From Deinococcus sp045062605 (GTDB lineage: Bacteria; Deinococcota; Deinococci; Deinococcales; Deinococcaceae): a stretch of DNA of 18,473 nt. The translations under genes were made by a program, and so were the position numbers. The notes beneath the pieces were generated by a model. The model was not told the origin of the DNA. It saw nothing but the letters and a program-made list of their open reading frames with translations, and did not search any database. The DNA is taken from the NCBI RefSeq assembly GCF_045062605.1, contig NZ_JBJGDW010000072.1:1-18473 (forward strand), in the 5' to 3' direction. Positions 14,823-18,473 of the stretch are shown piece by piece. The number at the start of each line of letters is the position of its first letter. Within the stretch, counting starts at the first letter, position 1.

Positions 14823-14836
14823 TGAGGGGTCTTCCC

Positions 14837-15328
14837 CTACTGCCCTGGCAACTGCAACTGCGCCTGCGTTTCCTGGCCCTTGGGGTGGACACACTGCATG
14901 GGCAACTGACCCAGCGCGCGGGTCTTGGAGCCACTGTGAACAGCGATGGTCACAGGCGCGGTCAGGGTCCAGCCGCCAGCCTCGATGTTCTCGGTGGCGC
15001 GAATGATCTGGGCGGGTTCAGCCTCCAGTTCGGCGCGCAGTTCGTCACCCTTGGCCAGCGGGGCGCTCTGCTCCACCAGCGTTTTCAGAGGAATCGCCTG
15101 ACCCTGCGCGCCCACCGTCAGCTTCTCGGTGTCTTCCAGCAGTTCACGGCACTCCTCGATAAACTTGTACTTGCTGACGCCGTTGGCCTCGCGGTCACTG
15201 TAGATCGGGTTGCTGCGGACGGCCACGGCGGTCACGAAGCCCAGCAGCGCCACGGTCAGCACGATGGCCACCCACAGCAGCGCGCGGCCCACGCCGCCAT
15301 GACGTTTGTTGGAGGTTAATTCGCTCAT
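14837..15328 (-). CDS. Small membrane-anchored hypothetical protein
   Basis: A 163-residue protein with a short basic cytoplasmic N-terminus (MSELTSNKRHGGVGR), one hydrophobic segment at about 16-37 (ALLWVAIVLTVALLGFVTAV) and a hydrophilic, probably extracytoplasmic remainder with an acidic helix (KYKFIEECRELLEDTEKL). I do not recognise the family. ATG 15328 is preceded by GGGGAG 4 nt upstream, a good ribosome binding site; the open frame upstream is the folK region in another frame. It follows folK by 55 bp on the same strand and is the last gene before a terminator, so it is likely co-transcribed with the folate genes without an obvious link to folate. Confidence 0.82.
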   Translation of the reverse strand: MSELTSNKRHGGVGRALLWVAIVLTVALLGFVTAVAVRSNPIYSDREANGVSKYKFIEECRELLEDTEKLTVGAQGQAIPLKTLVEQSAPLAKGDELRAELEAEPAQIIRATENIEAGGWTLTAPVTIAVHSGSKTRALGQLPMQCVHPKGQETQAQLQLPGQ

Positions 15329-15383
15329 ATCGCTCCCCAGCATAGCGCCGCAGCGCGCGGCAGACGGTAGGCAGCGGTCAGAT

Positions 15384-15926
15384 TCATGAAGCACTGAGCC
15401 AGTCCGTCGCCCCTGCCCCAAGCCCCGACCCGTCCATCCGCGCCAGCGCCTGCCGCACCGTCTCGCCCGTTTGCGGATGTGCCAGCCCGGCATTCAGGTC
15501 CGCCAGGGGAGCGAGAACGAAAGCCCGCTCCCAGGCGCGCGGATGCGGCAGGATCAGGGGCGGTCCCGCCTCTATCCAGTTGCCGTACACGATCAGATCG
15601 AGGTCCAGCACCCGCGCCTCCCAGCGCTCCCGGCGTTCGCGTCCGGCGCGGGCTTCGGTCCTGTGCAGCGCGCTCAACAGGTCCAGCGGTGAGAGGCGGG
15701 TCCGCAAACACAGCGCCGCATTCAGATAGTCCGGCTGATCCGATGGGCCGCCGACGGGGGCCGTCCGGTACAGCTTTGAGACGCCACAAACCTCGCCCAG
15801 CGAACTGACCTCGGCCACGGCCCAGCGCAGTGTTTCCAGTGGACGGCCCAGATTCGCGCCCAGAGCGATGTAGGCGTCCACATACGAGTCGCCCGGGGCC
15901 GAGTCGCTCAAGGCCGAGTTCCTCAA
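15384..15926 (-). CDS. folK: 2-amino-4-hydroxy-6-hydroxymethyldihydropteridine pyrophosphokinase
   Basis: FolK transfers pyrophosphate from ATP to hydroxymethyl-dihydropterin, the step between FolB and FolP. The family blocks are all present: YIALGANLGRPLETLRWAV, KLYRTAPVGGPSDQPDYLNA, ERWEARVLDLDLIVYGN with the metal-binding aspartates, and LPHPRAWERAFVLAPLADL. The start is uncertain. TTG 15926 overlaps the folB stop as TTGA and gives 180 residues with a 15-residue extension; GTG 15881 would begin VDAYIALGANLG, closer to the usual family N-terminus. Neither has a strong ribosome binding site of its own, so translational coupling to folB is likely. Confidence 0.93.
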   Translation of the reverse strand: MRNSALSDSAPGDSYVDAYIALGANLGRPLETLRWAVAEVSSLGEVCGVSKLYRTAPVGGPSDQPDYLNAALCLRTRLSPLDLLSALHRTEARAGRERRERWEARVLDLDLIVYGNWIEAGPPLILPHPRAWERAFVLAPLADLNAGLAHPQTGETVRQALARMDGSGLGAGATDWLSAS

Positions 15927-16285
15927 GGCGCAGGCTGCTCCAACGTCAGCTCGGCAAAAACGTCGCGGAACACGCCGGGCAGCGGGGCAAACGGCTTATG
16001 CACGCGCATGGTTACGCGGGCCAGTCTGGGCTGATCATTCAGGATGCGGCGGGCAATCCGGTCCGTCAGCACCTCAATCAACTGATGACGCTTCCCCGTA
16101 ACTTCTTCCTGGATAGCGGTATAGACGGCGGCGTAATTGACGGCGGCGCTCAGCTCGTCGGGCAGTCCGGCAAAGTCGTAATACAGTTCGGCGTCCACCA
16201 CGAAACGCGCGCCCAGCACGCCCTCAGTGTCGTAAACGCCGTGCCGGGCGTGAAATTCCAGCCCTTCCAGCACCACGCGGCTCAT
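15923..16285 (-). CDS. folB: Dihydroneopterin aldolase
   Basis: FolB cleaves 7,8-dihydroneopterin to 6-hydroxymethyl-dihydropterin and glycolaldehyde in tetrahydrofolate synthesis. The 120-residue length is normal. MSRVVLEGLEFHARHGVYDT leads to the conserved Glu21, the substrate-binding NY pair is at 50-51 (AAVNYAAVY), LIEVLTDRIA follows, and the catalytic Lys97 is in VHKPFAPL. AGGA lies 7 nt before ATG 16285. It follows folP by 22 bp and overlaps folK by 4 bp. Confidence 0.95.
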   Translation of the reverse strand: MSRVVLEGLEFHARHGVYDTEGVLGARFVVDAELYYDFAGLPDELSAAVNYAAVYTAIQEEVTGKRHQLIEVLTDRIARRILNDQPRLARVTMRVHKPFAPLPGVFRDVFAELTLEQPAP

Positions 16286-16307
16286 CCTCGGTTCCTCGTC
16301 AACGCCG

Positions 16308-17141
16308 TCATCCCGGCGAGTCTAGCGCCGCCTGCACCCGCAGCGCCTGAACGTGCGCCCCCGCCGCGTGCGCCCGCACCAGCGCCACGCCCGTGCTGGC
16401 CGCGTGCAGATGCAAGGCCAGCGTGCCGGGGTCACGGTCTTCCGCGCGTGGGACGTCAGCCAGATAGTCGATCAGGCGTTTGCGGCTGGCCCCCACCAGC
16501 ACGCCGTCCGGCCCAGCCGTCAATTGCGGCAGCGCCCGAAGCAGCGCCAGATTATGCTCCCGCGTCTTGCCGAAGCCGATGCCAGGATCGAGCAGCACAT
16601 CCGGCACACCCGCCGCCCGCGCCACCGCCGCCTGTTCGCGCAGAAAAGCGAAAACCTCGGCCACCACGTCGTCGTAGCTGGGGTTTTGCTGCATGGTGCG
16701 CGGCTCGCCCTGCATGTGCATCAGGGCTGCCGGTGCGCCCGCCTCAGCGCAGACCCGCCTCATCTCTGGATCGCGCAGACCGCCCACATCGTTGATCAGA
16801 TGTGCCCCGGCGTTCAGTGCGGCCTGTGCCACCTCCGGCTTGAGGGTATCCACGCTGAGCAAGACGCCCTCTCCAGCCAGTTCCCGGATGACGGGGAGGA
16901 TGCGGTCCAGTTCGGTTTCGGCGGGCACCGGTTCCGCGCCGGGGCGGGTACTCTCACCGCCGATGTCCAGCACCAGCACACCCGCGTCCCGCATCCGGCG
17001 GGCAGAGGCCAGGGCCTCCGCCAGCTCAAAGTGCCGTCTGCCATCGCTGAAACTGTCCGGCGTGACGTTCAGAATGCCCATCACCGCCGTACCTATCCAC
17101 GACACACGCCAGCCATCCGCACCTTTCTCACCCCCTGGCAC
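16308..17141 (-). CDS. folP: Dihydropteroate synthase
   Basis: FolP condenses hydroxymethyl-dihydropterin pyrophosphate with p-aminobenzoate and is the target of sulfonamides. The TIM-barrel signature blocks are intact: GILNVTPDSFSDG (22-34), IGGESTRPGA (60-69), LINDVGG (115-121), LLDPGIGFGKT (183-193) and VGASRKRLIDYL (216-227). With GTG 17141 the protein has 277 residues, the usual size; nearby in-frame alternatives would only trim the 20-residue leader before the first barrel strand. The gene follows irrE by 32 bp on the same strand and leads into folB and folK, so three steps of folate synthesis are in order on one transcript. folE is not in the window. Confidence 0.96.
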   Translation of the reverse strand: MPGGEKGADGWRVSWIGTAVMGILNVTPDSFSDGRRHFELAEALASARRMRDAGVLVLDIGGESTRPGAEPVPAETELDRILPVIRELAGEGVLLSVDTLKPEVAQAALNAGAHLINDVGGLRDPEMRRVCAEAGAPAALMHMQGEPRTMQQNPSYDDVVAEVFAFLREQAAVARAAGVPDVLLDPGIGFGKTREHNLALLRALPQLTAGPDGVLVGASRKRLIDYLADVPRAEDRDPGTLALHLHAASTGVALVRAHAAGAHVQALRVQAALDSPG

Positions 17142-17173
17142 GGGAAAGCCAAAGCTCAGGCCATGCGGGCGGT

Positions 17174-18031
17174 TCAGATTTCGTCCTTAATGGCTTTCGC
17201 AGGCAGTGTGAAACTGACCAGCACACGGTTTCGTTCTGGAAACACATCCACGTAAGCGGGCATCTTGCGGCCAGAGCGGAAGGGAATGTAGCTGTCCTGC
17301 GTGATGGGAATGCCGGTGTCCAGCGCCACCGCCACCGGATGATCGTCAGGAATGGGGGTGCCGGGGCGCAGGCTGTATTTGACCCCAGCGGCGGCACTGC
17401 TGGCACGAACGGTCAGGGCCTTGCCGGACGGATATTCCTCGTCACTGTCTCCAGGCTCGGCGTCGATGCGCGTCACAGCGCACACCGCGTAGATCACCGG
17501 GGCGTCGCTGCGCTCGGCCAGGGTATAGATGGCGCTGGACGCACTCACGTCGGCGCGGCGGGTCAGCTCCGCCAGGGCGCGTCCGCTGGGGCCAAAGCGG
17601 GTCAGCACTTCAGCCGTCAGTGCCTCGGGCATCAGGATCGCCGCCGCCGCCACGTTGCACAGCGTCTCGATCACTTCCTCTAGGCGGTCCCCCTCGAAAC
17701 TGTCGTGCAGATCGCTCAGCAGGTCGTCATCTCCCAGCAGCAGCGCATGACCGATCTCGTGGGCCAGGGTAAACCGCTGCCGTTCTGGACGCACCCGGCT
17801 GTTGATCAGGATGACGCGGTGTTCGGGGTCATACGCGCCGTCGCGGTCTCCCATCGCCATGAAGGTCAGGGTCACGCCGTCCAGCCCGGACATCAGGCTA
17901 TGCGTATCCAGGCCCGGCAGCGCCTGGGCATAAGCAGCGGCCAGCTCGCGCATTCTCGTCTTGGCCGGGGCCAGCACGGAGGGAGAGCCAGCCGCATGGG
18001 GGCCAGAGTCGGGAACGGGAGAATCCGTCAC
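17174..18031 (-). CDS. irrE: IrrE/PprI, COG2856 metalloprotease of the DNA-damage response
   Basis: IrrE is the Deinococcus switch protein that, after irradiation or desiccation, cleaves the repressor DdrO and induces DNA-repair genes. The 285-residue protein has the zinc motif HEIGH at 91-95 (ligands His91 and His95, catalytic Glu92) and Glu122 in EEVIETLCNVAAAAILMP. That spacing equals the H82/E83/H86/E113 set described for D. deserti IrrE. A helix-turn-helix-like segment follows (GRALAELTRRADVSASSAIY), then a GAF-like C-terminal domain ending near VPFRSGRK-type sequence (IPFRSGRKMPAYVDVFPERN). The C-terminus is short, ending LPAKAIKDEI, without the tail of the D. radiodurans protein. The start is GTG 18031, 14 bp after the acyl-CoA-binding protein gene. 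There is no clear Shine-Dalgarno, but TAAGCT lies 6 nt upstream, so leaderless initiation from an own promoter is possible. Confidence 0.97.
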   Translation of the reverse strand: MTDSPVPDSGPHAAGSPSVLAPAKTRMRELAAAYAQALPGLDTHSLMSGLDGVTLTFMAMGDRDGAYDPEHRVILINSRVRPERQRFTLAHEIGHALLLGDDDLLSDLHDSFEGDRLEEVIETLCNVAAAAILMPEALTAEVLTRFGPSGRALAELTRRADVSASSAIYTLAERSDAPVIYAVCAVTRIDAEPGDSDEEYPSGKALTVRASSAAAGVKYSLRPGTPIPDDHPVAVALDTGIPITQDSYIPFRSGRKMPAYVDVFPERNRVLVSFTLPAKAIKDEI

Positions 18032-18037
18032 CCGCCC

Positions 18038-18043
18038 AGCTTA
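18038..18043 (-). promoter_or_regulatory. Possible -10 element for leaderless irrE transcription
   Basis: TAAGCT on the minus strand, 6 nt before GTG 18031, fits the TANNNT pattern seen before leaderless Deinococcus genes. It lies in the short gap after the upstream stop codon. The hexamer alone is weak evidence. Confidence 0.4.
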
Positions 18044-18045
18044 CT

Positions 18046-18312
18046 TCAGCTCCTGGCCTGAAGTGACCTGACCAGCTCGGCGTATTCACGCTGGGCATCT
18101 TCTGTGGACTTGCCGCGCAGGGCATCCCAGGCACCGTATTTGGCCGCACCCACGAAATCGAAACCGCCCGGACGCTCTGATCCAGCGTCACCCCCGCTGC
18201 CCTGCTTGTACAGCGCGTACAGCCTGAGCATCACATCGTTGCCGGGCTTTTTAGGAAGCGCCTGTGCATCCTGCTGAGCCTGCACGAAAGCGGCCTGAAT
18301 ATCAGAGGTCAT
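18046..18312 (-). CDS. Acyl-CoA-binding protein
   Basis: A complete 88-residue ACBP, a four-helix cytosolic protein that binds medium- and long-chain acyl-CoA. The family core is plain: LRLYALYKQGSGGDAGSERP, then GGFDFVGAAKYGAWDALRGK and STEDAQREYAELV, with the KQ, RPG-type and AKYGAW positions that line the acyl-CoA site. ATG 18312 is chosen because TAGACT stands 6 nt upstream with no ribosome binding site, a leaderless arrangement; GTG 18318 is an alternative that adds two residues. It is the first gene after the 16S rRNA terminator and is followed by irrE. Bacterial ACBPs are scattered but known in Deinococcus. Confidence 0.92.
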   Translation of the reverse strand: MTSDIQAAFVQAQQDAQALPKKPGNDVMLRLYALYKQGSGGDAGSERPGGFDFVGAAKYGAWDALRGKSTEDAQREYAELVRSLQARS

Positions 18313-18318
18313 ATTCAC

Positions 18319-18324
18319 AGTCTA
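18319..18324 (-). promoter_or_regulatory. -10 element of a probable leaderless promoter for the ACBP gene
   Basis: TAGACT on the minus strand, 6 nt before ATG 18312, the same hexamer as before the small gene at 14213. It lies between the rRNA terminator and the first codon, where a promoter is expected. No consensus -35 is evident. Confidence 0.55.
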
Positions 18325-18357
18325 TCTGTTTCCGGGCAATTCCACGTATCAGACGAT

Positions 18358-18394
18358 AAAAAGCTGCCCCCCAACATAAGTTGGGGGGCAGCTT
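18358..18394 (-). terminator. Rho-independent terminator of the 16S rRNA gene
   Basis: A perfect 15-bp stem (AAGCTGCCCCCCAAC with GTTGGGGGGCAGCTT) closes a 4-nt loop. On the minus strand it runs into TTTTTATCG. It begins about 60 bp after the 16S 3' end, with no tRNA or 23S gene between. Confidence 0.93.
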
Positions 18395-18453
18395 GAGGAG
18401 ATGAACGACACTTCTGCACAGGGCAGAAGGAACACACGCAGTGAGGAGCTTGT

Positions 18454-18473
18454 AAAGGAGGTGATCCAACCGC
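18454..18473 (-). rRNA. rrs: 16S ribosomal RNA, 3' end (partial)
   Basis: Read on the minus strand, the last bases of the window are GCGGTTGGATCACCTCCTTT, the universal 16S 3' end including the anti-Shine-Dalgarno CCTCC. The rest of the gene lies beyond the window. The exact mature 3' nucleotide is uncertain by one or two bases. Confidence 0.93.

Noticed and set aside
18376..18385. TTATGT-like half of a DdrO-binding (RDRM) palindrome near the irrE locus
   Set aside because: It is only the loop and stem top of the rRNA terminator; the second half-site and the expected 17-bp palindrome are missing.

Overview
The window is a chromosomal segment of a Deinococcus species. The GC content is high, and the gene at 17174-18031 is a clear ortholog of the Deinococcus radiation-response protease IrrE/PprI. 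It lies beside folate genes, an acyl-CoA-binding protein gene and the 3' end of a 16S rRNA gene that has its own terminator. A few starts look leaderless (a TANNNT -10 box 6-7 nt before the start codon), as is known for this genus. I cannot name the species.

Layout. Positions 1-74: the apparent end of a + strand gene and its terminator. Positions 75-633: no gene, two MITE-like repeats. Positions 634-4536 (minus): ugd (UDP-glucose dehydrogenase), uxs (UDP-glucuronate decarboxylase) and a GT4 glycosyltransferase, with a repeat sitting exactly between ugd and uxs and a terminator at the end. Positions 5057-6077 (minus): a Wzz-like chain-length protein with a strong hairpin after it. Positions 6432-8330 (minus): a large lipoprotein with FnIII-like, anchor-D-like and malectin-like regions. 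Positions 8331-9310: no gene, two more repeats. Positions 9311-12224 (plus): a second GT4 glycosyltransferase and a Wzx-type flippase. Positions 12234-14083 (minus): YigZ/IMPACT protein, Nudix hydrolase and a possible lipid-binding protein. Positions 14213-14527 (plus): a small TPR-like protein behind an array of direct repeats. Positions 14646-18312 (minus): acyl-CoA-binding protein, irrE, folP, folB, folK and a small membrane protein, then a repeat and a terminator. Positions 18358-18473 (minus): 16S rRNA 3' end and its terminator.

The left half reads as a surface-polysaccharide locus. Ugd and Uxs would convert UDP-glucose to UDP-xylose, the two GT4 enzymes add sugars, Wzx flips the lipid-linked unit and Wzz sets chain length. 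No initiating transferase or Wzy polymerase is in the window. The right half is housekeeping: three consecutive folate steps co-directional with the DNA-damage-response protease.

The most notable finding is a family of at least six miniature inverted-repeat elements (about 133 bp and 173-191 bp subfamilies). They share ends reading TACGGACTCCG / CGGAATCCGTA, and three copies are flanked by perfect 3-bp target duplications of the form TSA. One copy inserted precisely into what can be reconstructed as a GTGA stop/start overlap of ugd and uxs. The insertion kept the ugd stop codon, turned the uxs start from GTG into ATG, and supplied a GGAG Shine-Dalgarno from the end of the element.
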